Source: Spirochaetia bacterium (GTDB lineage Bacteria > Spirochaetota > Spirochaetia > Treponematales > Breznakiellaceae). From it: a stretch of DNA of 7,829 nucleotides. The translations under genes were made by a program, and so were the position numbers. Positions 1 to 5,093 of this stretch are shown here, piece by piece (the first letter of the stretch is position 1; each line of letters begins with the position of its first letter). The stretch covers positions 1 to 7,829 of the forward strand of contig BNVA01000092.1 of assembly GCA_025997755.1 (NCBI GenBank), read 5' to 3'. The notes under the pieces are model-generated. The model was not told the origin of the DNA, did not search any database, and was given only the letters and a program-made list of their open reading frames with translations.

Positions 1-591
1 CAGAACATCCCCTTCCTGTTTGTTTGCACTGTCAGAAAAATCAACCGGCAGCAACGCAAGCATATCTAAGTTATTGTTCATTTTTCGCACCATCTCTACA
101 AGTTTACCCGCCATTTTGTTCAGAATAGCCTCGTTTTCGTTAAGCGCATTTAATGTATCGTACAAGAGGAAGTCGCCCGCCACCTGCCGGATAACATCTA
201 TTTTTATAATGGAGACTATAAGAAGATTCTGTTTGCCCAAAGATGTGATGCTCCCGGACATCACATAGTCAGCACCGAACTGGTTGCCTAACTTTGCAAT
301 GGTATCTGCGTTGGTCATACCGGATGTAGCTTGAAAAGCCTGTTCCTGTTGCGCCGCTTTAACGATGTTTGTACGAGGTATCACCCCAAAGCTGTTCATT
401 AGCTCCTCTGTACCCGAAAATAGTTCTGCGATACCCTCTTTTTCGTCTGTACTTCCACCCGAAAACGGCAGTATGGCTATTTTCCCTAAACTTTTTACAT
501 TTTGAGCATAAGCTCCCGCCGAAAATGCCATGAGCAATAGTCCCATAAATACTGCCCGTGATAATACAAATGTTCGTCTTGTAAGATACAT
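1..591 (-). CDS. CsgG/LpoB-like periplasmic or outer-membrane-associated protein, C-terminus cut by window edge
   Basis: The minus-strand frame is open for 197 codons from ATG at 591 to the left edge with no stop, so the gene is partial. The start is supported by an AAGAGGAG Shine-Dalgarno just upstream. Residues 1-29 form a type I signal peptide: arginines near the N-terminus, a hydrophobic core and AGAYA before Q30. There is no lipobox cysteine. The mature protein opens with GKIAILPFSGG (about 36-46), the first strand typical of the CsgG/LpoB/TolB-N-like fold. Later come a region reading PRTNIVKA, then GMTNADTIAKLGNQFGADYVMSGSI (given here only as a landmark near 90-115), the fold's 'already existing or newly formed' beta-alpha-beta core. 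Such proteins are exported and often accompany LPP20 lipoproteins, as here. The gene lies 45 bp after the LPP20 gene and is probably the last visible member of the operon. The exact function is unknown and a C-terminal domain may lie outside the window. Confidence 0.5.
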   Translation of the reverse strand, partial: MYLTRRTFVLSRAVFMGLLLMAFSAGAYAQNVKSLGKIAILPFSGGSTDEKEGIAELFSGTEELMNSFGVIPRTNIVKAAQQEQAFQATSGMTNADTIAKLGNQFGADYVMSGSITSLGKQNLLIVSIIKIDVIRQVAGDFLLYDTLNALNENEAILNKMAGKLVEMVRKMNNNLDMLALLPVDFSDSANKQEGDVL

Positions 592-613
592 ATAAATAAC
601 TCCTCTTTATTAT

Positions 614-635
614 ATTTTTTTATGATTAAAAAAAT
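614..635. repeat. Perfect 9-bp AT-only inverted repeat between the LPP20 and CsgG-like genes
   Basis: ATTTTTTTA at 614-622 and TAAAAAAAT at 627-635 are exact reverse complements separated by TGAT. The element fills half of the 45-bp gap directly after the LPP20 stop codon at 637-639. With no G or C in the stem it would be a weak RNA hairpin. It could act as a mild attenuator or protect an mRNA end between the two genes, or it may be only an AT-rich spacer. Confidence 0.5.
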
Positions 636-636
636 C

Positions 637-1716
637 CTATTCCATAAGTGAGCCTAGCCATGCAACGAAGTGTACGGCAAAATCTCTCTCTTTGATGGAG
701 CTTTCCACGCTGCGAAGGGCAAGGCGGCGGGCTTCTTTGTCCTGCAAATGTGTGGCACGGTCTTGCCCTGTGTACGAGAAGAGCGCCTTGCCATCCCGGG
801 CTTCCAGTACCGCGTCAAGGAACCAACGACAGGTTTTGGTCTGTGTGGTATCTACGGTCTCAAAAGTAACAGTCGCAGTGAGCGTATAATCGCCTTTCCC
901 CTGTTCATTAGCTTTGAAGCCCATACCGGTAAATAACGCCCCCAAAGCACGGCGTATGGTAACAGACTCCTGCCTGTCTTCGGTTTCCACCCTTAGTCCA
1001 ATGGTGATACGCCCTGCAACCGAAAGAATCCGGGTTTTGATGGTTGTTGCACCACCGTAAGCGGGACGGCGGTTCACGGCGGAGGGATCTAGCACCTCCA
1101 GAATATTTTGAAAGTTATCTGTTACCTGCGCGATGGATACTGCGTAGTATAGTGCGGCAAAAGCTTCGAGACCACTTCGGCTCTCCAGAGCGGTCGCCCT
1201 GCTCAAAAGTCTGTTTATGACCGTCACATTCTCCCGCACCATGCCGGCATAACGTGAGGCGGACTCTCTGCGGTTCATTCGAGCATTGACGTACCATGTA
1301 CTCCTATCTGCCGACTGGAATGTACTGATTTCCATACCGATAAGGGCTTTGACACTGCTCCCTGTTTTCACATTGATAGAAAAATCCTTACTTTCATTGA
1401 AAGTCAAGCTTCTTTTTCCTGCTACATCATCAACAATTTGAGCGAACTGTTGATTCGCTTCGGTGAGGCTGGAAATATCCGTCTTAAAAGCCCGAGACAG
1501 GGCGTTTATGGCAATATTTTCCGCCTCTTTTTGTTCCGCCGCCTGCCCCATAACCGTTACCCAGTCTGTAGATGGGTATACCTTTTCCATATCCCGCACC
1601 CAATCCGGCACGCTCTGTGATGCATCGCGCTGCCCATGATTCGTATTGACCTTTTCGCTGCTTGCGCATCCCATAAAAACTATCAAGGGGATGATGCAAA
1701 ATACTATTTTCCCCAT
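637..1716 (-). CDS. LPP20-family-like outer-membrane lipoprotein
   Basis: The product is a 359-residue lipoprotein. A short positively charged start and hydrophobic core end at C17 in VFMGC, a relaxed lipobox of the kind accepted in spirochaetes. The mature N-terminus is a polar linker (about 18-36). It is followed by an LPP20-like segment: VPDWVRDM, then WVTVMGQAAEQKEAENIAIN, then a helix that reaches TDISSL (about 36-85). This pattern of P-x-W, a Gly turn and an Ala-rich helix is characteristic of LPP20/FlgP-type proteins. The C-terminal half (about 215-345) alternates strands and charged turns and I cannot assign it to a family. ATG at 1716 is supported by GAGGAGATGAGG just upstream. It is the fourth gene of the minus-strand run, 44 bp after its upstream neighbour. 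It probably sits in the outer membrane facing the periplasm. The role is unknown. Confidence 0.5.
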   Translation of the reverse strand: MGKIVFCIIPLIVFMGCASSEKVNTNHGQRDASQSVPDWVRDMEKVYPSTDWVTVMGQAAEQKEAENIAINALSRAFKTDISSLTEANQQFAQIVDDVAGKRSLTFNESKDFSINVKTGSSVKALIGMEISTFQSADRSTWYVNARMNRRESASRYAGMVRENVTVINRLLSRATALESRSGLEAFAALYYAVSIAQVTDNFQNILEVLDPSAVNRRPAYGGATTIKTRILSVAGRITIGLRVETEDRQESVTIRRALGALFTGMGFKANEQGKGDYTLTATVTFETVDTTQTKTCRWFLDAVLEARDGKALFSYTGQDRATHLQDKEARRLALRSVESSIKERDFAVHFVAWLGSLME

Positions 1717-1760
1717 AACCTCATCTCCTCAAAATATGTACACTGCACCGCACGAAATCT

Positions 1761-2909
1761 TTATTGCGCATCCGGCTTGCCAATGATGATTTTTTCGAAG
1801 GTATATGGTGGGTTAAAATTATTGTCGGTAAGACTAAAACGGCTACCCTGTACCCCTTGAAAAGTCAAATATATCCCCCCTGTTTCATCGTCCCTGTCAA
1901 TTTTTGCCGGGACCCATGTCCGGTTGGGATTATCCAGATTTTGCAAAATAATTTTACTTTCATCTCTCCCGTAGTTTCGCCCTAGAAATTCTCCATCCCC
2001 CGGACGGTCGCCATTTCCTGCCGGTCTGTCCACCAGATAAAAGGCAATAAATCCACTCTGTACCACGATCCGGTTAAGGTAGCCTCTTTTATTTACGCCG
2101 CCCTGCATTTCCTGCAGACGGGGAGCGTATGTATAGGTTCCATCGGGAACGGATGTACTAGCCGCTGTTTTTGCATCCGCATTGTCCCTTCCTGTTTCAG
2201 GCTCAAGATAATTAACACCGTTCAACATAATATCTTTGGCAAGCGCAATCGTAATGTCATAGAGCGCAGAGTCTTTTGAGATACTTGTTTCAAGTGCAGA
2301 GGCGATCTGCCTGTTCAGTTCCGCCTTGGGGACGGTGTACATAACATAGGCAGTATATTCATCACTAAATACATCTTTCTGATCCGGATCGTAGCGGCGC
2401 ATAAGCACCCACCAATCCGAATCCCGCTGAGCACCGGAATAAGATACGTTCACCACCGCATTGATTACATCATTGATTTCCTGATTGTAATTCGCGGAAC
2501 CGCCACCAGCCGCAGTTGAAGAATTGGCACCTCCGGTTGTTTGGGATAACCCTTTCACAGTTGCCTGATATTTACTTTCGATGTTGGTTCGCAACATCGC
2601 TCCGATCCGCTGCTGGGCGCTAAAGCTATCTGCCCATGCGAGGGCAAATTGTTTGTTGATTGAGCTTTCTTCCCCAATGATGCAATACTTGTCTTTAAAT
2701 TGGGGTTGTTCCTGTACGGCGGTAACGCCCTTTGACACAAACAGTTTAATCCAGCTCGGCGTAGTTACACCGATGGCTTTGCCCTTATTGTCTAGTTCCA
2801 AGGTTTTTACCTTTGGGCTACCGGCACAGCCTGTAACAAGCATAGTAACAGATGAAATAATCAGTACTAGAACGGACACAGTTTTTTTAAGTGATAAATT
2901 TTGTTTCAT
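1761..2909 (-). CDS. LPP20-like lipoprotein, long tandem paralogue with extra C-terminal module
   Basis: The product is a 382-residue lipoprotein with signal peptide and lipobox LVTGC, giving lipidated C28. After AGSPKVK comes an LPP20-like arrangement: TTPSWIKLF, CIIGEES, then the Ala-rich helix ALAWADSFSAQQRIGAMLRT. A Ser/Gly/Thr-rich linker follows near 120-135, then DWWVLMRRYDPDQKD and YTAYVMYTVPKAELNRQ, the strand-then-helix that usually closes the domain. From about residue 230, just past YLEP, there is a 150-residue C-terminal module absent from the upstream paralogue. It is rich in Gly, Asp and Asn and predicted to be beta-rich (for example FIAFYLVDRPAG and GIYLTFQGVQGS). The start codon overlaps the upstream stop in ATGA, and its Shine-Dalgarno (GGAG) lies inside the upstream gene, so the two are probably translationally coupled. 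No specific function is recognised. Confidence 0.5.
   Translation of the reverse strand: MKQNLSLKKTVSVLVLIISSVTMLVTGCAGSPKVKTLELDNKGKAIGVTTPSWIKLFVSKGVTAVQEQPQFKDKYCIIGEESSINKQFALAWADSFSAQQRIGAMLRTNIESKYQATVKGLSQTTGGANSSTAAGGGSANYNQEINDVINAVVNVSYSGAQRDSDWWVLMRRYDPDQKDVFSDEYTAYVMYTVPKAELNRQIASALETSISKDSALYDITIALAKDIMLNGVNYLEPETGRDNADAKTAASTSVPDGTYTYAPRLQEMQGGVNKRGYLNRIVVQSGFIAFYLVDRPAGNGDRPGDGEFLGRNYGRDESKIILQNLDNPNRTWVPAKIDRDDETGGIYLTFQGVQGSRFSLTDNNFNPPYTFEKIIIGKPDAQ
2210..2832. repeat. Tandem direct repeat, copy A (inside the 382-residue lipoprotein gene)
   Basis: This segment matches 2935-3557 at a constant offset of 725 bp with no indels where I aligned it. By hand count 2281-2820 against 3006-3545 has about 28 mismatches in 540 bp, roughly 95% identity. 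Boundaries are approximate because similarity fades at both ends, in the lipobox-proximal codons and just past YLEP. Confidence 0.5.
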
Positions 2910-3622
2910 TTTTTTTCTCCAATGGGTTCAAGGTAAACTACTCCGTTACGGAGTAAATCCTGAGCCAGCGAAATCGTAATATCATAGAGCGCGGAGTCTT
3001 TTGATACACTTGTTTCCAGTGCAGAGGCGATCTGCCTGTTCAGTTCCGCCTTGGGGACGGTGTACATAACATAGGCAGTATATTCATCACTAAATACATC
3101 TTTCTGATCCGGATCGTAGCGGCGCATAAGCACCCACCAATCCGAATCCCGCTGAGTACCGGAATAAGATACGTTCACCACCGCATTGATCACATCATTG
3201 ATTTCCTGATTGTAATTCGCGGAACCGTCCCCAGTCGCAGTTGAAGAATTGGCACCTCCGGTTGTTTGGGATGACCCGCGCACCGCTGCCTGATATTTAC
3301 TTTCGATGTTGGTTCGCAACATCGCTCCGATCCGCTGCTGGGCGCTAAAACTATCTGCCCAAGCAAGGGCAAATTGCTTGTTGATCGAGCTTTCTTCCCC
3401 AATGATGCAATACTTGTCTTTAAATTGAGGTTGTTCCTGTACGGCGGTAACACCCTTTGACACAAACAGTTTAATCCAGCTCGGCGTAGTTACACCGATG
3501 GCTTTGCCTTTGTTGTCCATTTCTATAGTTTTTACCTTTGGACTACCGACACAGCCTGATAAAATTCCGGCTAGAACTGTAAAATATACGGCAAACACTG
3601 CCGCAGTCTTTTTTGCTTTCAT
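2906..3622 (-). CDS. LPP20-like lipoprotein, short tandem paralogue lacking the C-terminal module
   Basis: The product is a 238-residue lipoprotein. I chose ATG at 3622 over the upstream in-frame ATG at 3691 because the later start has a strong AGAGGAGA at ideal spacing and gives a clean signal peptide: MKAKK, a hydrophobic core, then the canonical lipobox LSGC with C24. The extra 23 residues would put charge (KEEII) before the signal. Residues from the lipobox to YLEP are almost identical to the next gene. Differences cluster just after the lipobox, in the Ser/Gly/Thr linker, and at the C-terminus. The protein ends a few residues after YLEP with IGEKK, where its paralogue continues for another 150 residues. 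It is probably an outer-membrane lipoprotein with one LPP20-like domain. It may form mixed complexes with the longer copy, but that is a guess. Confidence 0.5.
   Translation of the reverse strand: MKAKKTAAVFAVYFTVLAGILSGCVGSPKVKTIEMDNKGKAIGVTTPSWIKLFVSKGVTAVQEQPQFKDKYCIIGEESSINKQFALAWADSFSAQQRIGAMLRTNIESKYQAAVRGSSQTTGGANSSTATGDGSANYNQEINDVINAVVNVSYSGTQRDSDWWVLMRRYDPDQKDVFSDEYTAYVMYTVPKAELNRQIASALETSVSKDSALYDITISLAQDLLRNGVVYLEPIGEKK
2935..3557. repeat. Tandem direct repeat, copy B (inside the 238-residue lipoprotein gene)
   Basis: This is the partner of copy A at 2210-2832. The unit covers nearly the whole mature part of the short lipoprotein. Both copies lie in the same orientation, and each keeps its own signal-peptide coding sequence, which is clearly different between the two. 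The duplication therefore did not simply copy the entire gene recently, or else the central part has been kept alike by gene conversion. Confidence 0.5.
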
Positions 3623-3628
3623 AATTAT

Positions 3629-3633
3629 CTCCT
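3629..3633 (-). promoter_or_regulatory. Shine-Dalgarno that decides the 3622 start
   Basis: AGGAG on the minus strand, inside AGAGGAGA, lies 6 bases before ATG at 3622. No comparable site precedes the in-frame ATG at 3691, so the shorter reading is preferred. Confidence 0.5.
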
Positions 3634-3681
3634 CTTTGATAAAAGCAACATATAACAAACCCATACGGGCACTGTTCCCAA

Positions 3682-3876
3682 TTACTCCCACAAAATTTTT
3701 TGAGTTTTGGGTGTTTTTTTAGGTTTTGCCTGAAGGAAGTTTGAAAGATCGGTATTTACACAGGCTTTAGGTGTTTTTGCGGCAAGCTCCGCTACGGTTA
3801 AGACAAGGTCTTTGTCGGCTTCGGATAAATGATGAAAATTTACCCATAGCTTTGGCGCGATAGTATCCTCCGCCAT
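3682..3876 (-). CDS. Small hypothetical protein, 64 residues, first gene of the lipoprotein run
   Basis: A short open frame with ATG at 3876 preceded by AGGGGTGA at 5-base spacing. An in-frame ATG at 3900 would lie almost at the predicted transcription start and has no ribosome site, so I prefer 3876. The product has no signal peptide or membrane segment. It reads as a soluble helical protein, with LSEADKDLVLTVAELAAK near 20-37 and a lysine/proline-rich tail (KPKKTPKTQK). The helical part recalls the C-terminal helix found in many phage-type XRE regulators (compare LPSKYQEFVLKMIETLRKL in the divergent gene), so it may be a remnant or partner of such a regulator. That is inference only. Its stop is 59 bp before the first lipoprotein start. 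It has a convincing promoter and ribosome site, but I recognise no family. Confidence 0.5.
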   Translation of the reverse strand: MAEDTIAPKLWVNFHHLSEADKDLVLTVAELAAKTPKACVNTDLSNFLQAKPKKTPKTQKILWE

Positions 3877-3909
3877 AGAATCACCCCTTTTAAAAACCAA
3901 TATGTAGTC

Positions 3910-3938
3910 ATTATAAAATTATATAGTGGCAATATCAA
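3910..3938 (-). promoter_or_regulatory. Sigma-70-type promoter for the minus-strand run
   Basis: On the minus strand TTGATA (3938-3933) is followed by a 17-bp spacer and TATAAT (3915-3910), a perfect -10 with ideal spacing. Transcription would begin near 3903, about 27 bases before ATG at 3876. It is the only clear promoter I find for the five minus-strand genes, whose gaps are 60 bp or less. Confidence 0.5.
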
Positions 3939-3966
3939 TATAAATACCAAAAAATAAGCAAAGTAT

Positions 3967-3996
3967 GCTTGCAAGCTAATCTTAATGTGGTATTAT
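3967..3996 (+). promoter_or_regulatory. Promoter and candidate operator of the XRE regulator
   Basis: TTGCAA (3969-3974), 16 bp, TATTAT (3991-3996) is a reasonable plus-strand promoter. The perfect 10-bp palindrome GCTTGCAAGC (3967-3976) covers its -35 box and would suit a dimeric repressor. Transcription would start near 4003-4005, at or just before ATG 4006. The region lies between the two divergent promoters, so one regulator could govern both. That is inference; a 10-bp palindrome alone can occur by chance. Confidence 0.5.
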
Positions 3997-4005
3997 TTGT
4001 ATAAA

Positions 4006-4356
4006 ATGTGTGAGATCAACGCGGTCGATGTTTCAATAAATCAGCGCATAAAAATGATCCGCAAAGCGCTGAAACTCAATCAGCGTGATTTTTCAACGTA
4101 TATGTCGCTTTCAAAAAGTTATATTGGCGGCGTTGAAACTGGCATACGTCAGGTAAACGGGCGGCTTATCAAACTTATCGTGTCGGAGTTTAGCGTAAAC
4201 GAGGAATGGCTCAAAACCGGTGTGGGCGAGATGTTTACGCAAAATTCCGACGAAAAATTCACCCGCCTTTTGAGTATTTTCAAGGAACTGCCCAGTAAGT
4301 ATCAGGAATTTGTCTTAAAAATGATAGAAACGCTCCGTAAGCTGGACGGGGCGTAG
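4006..4356 (+). CDS. XRE-family helix-turn-helix transcriptional regulator (phage-repressor type)
   Basis: The product has 116 residues if it starts at ATG 4006. The upstream in-frame ATG at 3985 lies before the best -10 box and would add only MWYYLYK, so it is disfavoured; neither start has a Shine-Dalgarno. An XRE/Cro-cI-type domain spans about 10-68: INQRIKMIRKALKLNQRDFS (helices 1-2), a turn, then KSYIGGVETG as recognition helix, then NEEWLKTGVGEMF, the hallmark that follows the fold in many Firmicute and spirochaete phage-type regulators. The C-terminal helix (about 88-114, LPSKYQEFVLKMIETLRKL) probably dimerises. It is divergent from the lipoprotein run and, apart from the inserted toxin-antitoxin pair, sits directly upstream of the barrel-protein gene. 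Regulation of itself and these neighbours is likely but unproven. Confidence 0.5.
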   Translation: MCEINAVDVSINQRIKMIRKALKLNQRDFSTYMSLSKSYIGGVETGIRQVNGRLIKLIVSEFSVNEEWLKTGVGEMFTQNSDEKFTRLLSIFKELPSKYQEFVLKMIETLRKLDGA

Positions 4357-4365
4357 GCATTCAGG
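4336..4365 (+). repeat. 30-bp direct repeat, left copy, at the 3' end of the XRE gene
   Basis: This segment begins with CGTAAGCTGGAC, includes the final codons RKLDGA and stop TAG of the regulator, and runs 9 bases beyond. It recurs at 5048-5077 with one mismatch (GCG versus GCT, both alanine). The two copies bracket the toxin-antitoxin pair, 712 bp apart start to start. Confidence 0.5.
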
Positions 4366-4399
4366 CAACTATAGATCAGTACTAAAGCCTATGTTGCCT
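4363..4399. promoter_or_regulatory. Inverted repeat next to the toxin-antitoxin promoter, candidate operator or hairpin
   Basis: AGGCAAC (4363-4369) and GTTGCCT (4393-4399) are perfect inverse complements around a 23-base loop. ATAG (4371-4374) and CTAT (4389-4392) extend the pairing past one bulged T. The right arm shares its last base with a TTGACA box at 4399-4404. No T-run follows, so it is not an ordinary terminator. An operator for the HTH antitoxin is the simplest reading. Confidence 0.5.
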
Positions 4400-4427
4400 T
4401 GACAGGTAAGCAAAAAACGATTACTTT
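4399..4427 (+). promoter_or_regulatory. Tentative promoter of the toxin-antitoxin pair
   Basis: TTGACA at 4399-4404 is a perfect -35 box. At 17 bp the -10 would be TACTTT (4422-4427), which is weak. A start near 4434 would make the GTG-initiated toxin message leaderless or leave a very short leader to ATG 4452. Only the -35 is convincing. Confidence 0.5.
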
Positions 4428-4433
4428 TTTATA

Positions 4434-4700
4434 GTGAAATATGAGGTTCGGATGCCTAAAAAATTGGACAAAATCCTAAGAGATATGCCCAAGAATGCAA
4501 AGCAAACTCTTTTTCATTTGGTTAATGATATACGTGAAAGCGGACCTATTCAGCCGAATTATCAAAACTACAGTAAGCTTGGCATAGAAACATATCATTG
4601 CCATCTTGCCTATAGCTGGGTCGCGTGCTGGCGTTGCGCATACAATACATACATTGTGGAGGTAGAATATGTTGGCAGTCGTGAAAAAGCCCCCTACTGA
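4434..4700 (+). CDS. HigB/RelE-ParE-superfamily toxin of a type II toxin-antitoxin pair
   Basis: The product has 88 residues. It begins MKYEVRMPKKLDKILRDMP, matching the first strand and helix of RelE/ParE-fold toxins, so GTG at 4434 is kept although no Shine-Dalgarno precedes it. The alternative ATG at 4452 has GAGG upstream but would delete the first beta strand. The C-terminal half carries the strongest marks of a HigB-like group: YHCHLAYSWVACW (about 54-66) and then VEVEYVGSREKAPY at the very end. Family members are usually ribosome-dependent or related mRNA interferases that stop growth when the antitoxin is lost; activity here is inferred. It overlaps the antitoxin by 32 bp. It stands toxin-first, the usual HigBA order. 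The pair lies between the two copies of a 30-bp repeat. Confidence 0.5.
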   Translation: MKYEVRMPKKLDKILRDMPKNAKQTLFHLVNDIRESGPIQPNYQNYSKLGIETYHCHLAYSWVACWRCAYNTYIVEVEYVGSREKAPY

Positions 4701-5031
4701 TTTTGTTTTGCGGGGAACTATACCGGAAAAATACTTAACCCTATTAAAAAATGATTTTGGTAAGGCATTAACTTTGCTTGAAGATGATGATGAATATGTG
4801 CTTGTCGAAGATATGGATTGGTACAAAGAAATGAAGGCTAAAGAAACTCCCGGCGATAAGCTTAGATTTTATAGAAAATTGAACAAGATGACACAACAGC
4901 AGTTGGCGCTAAAACTTGGAGTAACTAAACAAAAAATCTCTAACCTTGAACGCAATGTAAAACCTATTAGCAGAAAAACCGCTTACCAGCTTGCAGGAAT
5001 TTTTAACAGACCGCCGGGGTACTTTATTTAA
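4669..5031 (+). CDS. HigA-like XRE-family antitoxin
   Basis: The product has 120 residues. ATG at 4669 is firmly supported by GGAGG six bases upstream, located inside the toxin gene, which suggests translational coupling. The N-terminal 60 residues include an acidic stretch (EDDDEYVLVEDMDWYKEM, about 38-55) that probably binds and neutralises the toxin. The C-terminal half is an XRE helix-turn-helix (about 63-117) opening with TPGDKLRFYRKLNKMTQQQL, then GVTKQKISNLERN as turn and recognition helix. It ends PPGYFI. The arrangement of N-terminal acidic arm plus TPG-x-x-LR and C-terminal DNA-binding domain is well known in antitoxins paired with HCHL/VACW-type toxins. It probably represses its own promoter, perhaps through the inverted repeat at 4363-4399. 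Confidence 0.5.
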   Translation: MLAVVKKPPTDFVLRGTIPEKYLTLLKNDFGKALTLLEDDDEYVLVEDMDWYKEMKAKETPGDKLRFYRKLNKMTQQQLALKLGVTKQKISNLERNVKPISRKTAYQLAGIFNRPPGYFI

Positions 5032-5047
5032 CCGGCATAATAAGCGG

Positions 5048-5077
5048 CGTAAGCTGGACGGGGCTTAGGCATTCAGG
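5048..5077 (+). repeat. 30-bp direct repeat, right copy: remnant 3' end of an XRE gene
   Basis: This repeats 4336-4365 at 29 of 30 bases. Read in the matching frame it spells RKLDGA and a TAG stop (5066-5068), followed by the same GCATTCAGG. No gene is attached upstream. From here the sequence leads straight into an AAAAGGAG ribosome site and the barrel-protein ATG at 5094, so this is likely the original junction between the regulator and that gene. Confidence 0.5.
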
Positions 5078-5093
5078 AAAAGGAGTTGTTAGA

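Noticed and set aside
20..268. Plus-strand ORF of 82 codons
   Set aside because: It lies entirely antisense to the CsgG/LpoB-like gene, which has a signal peptide, ribosome site and family-like sequence. No ribosome site or recognisable protein features here.
609..614. Minus-strand TATAAT before the CsgG-like gene
   Set aside because: No -35 box stands at 16-18 bp, and a start from it would fall inside the ribosome site of that gene.
2581..2979. Plus-strand ORF of 132 codons across the lipoprotein junction
   Set aside because: It is antisense to both lipoprotein genes, whose lipoboxes and paralogy are clear. A similar shadow is seen opposite the second copy simply because the DNA is repeated.
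3643..3684. Possible hairpin between the 64-residue ORF and the first lipoprotein gene
   Set aside because: The GGG/CCC pairing is only three to four bases and no T-run follows, so a terminator is not supported.
4336..5077. CRISPR-like interpretation of the 30-bp repeats
   Set aside because: There are only two copies, 712 bp apart, with protein-coding sequence between them and coding content inside the repeat.
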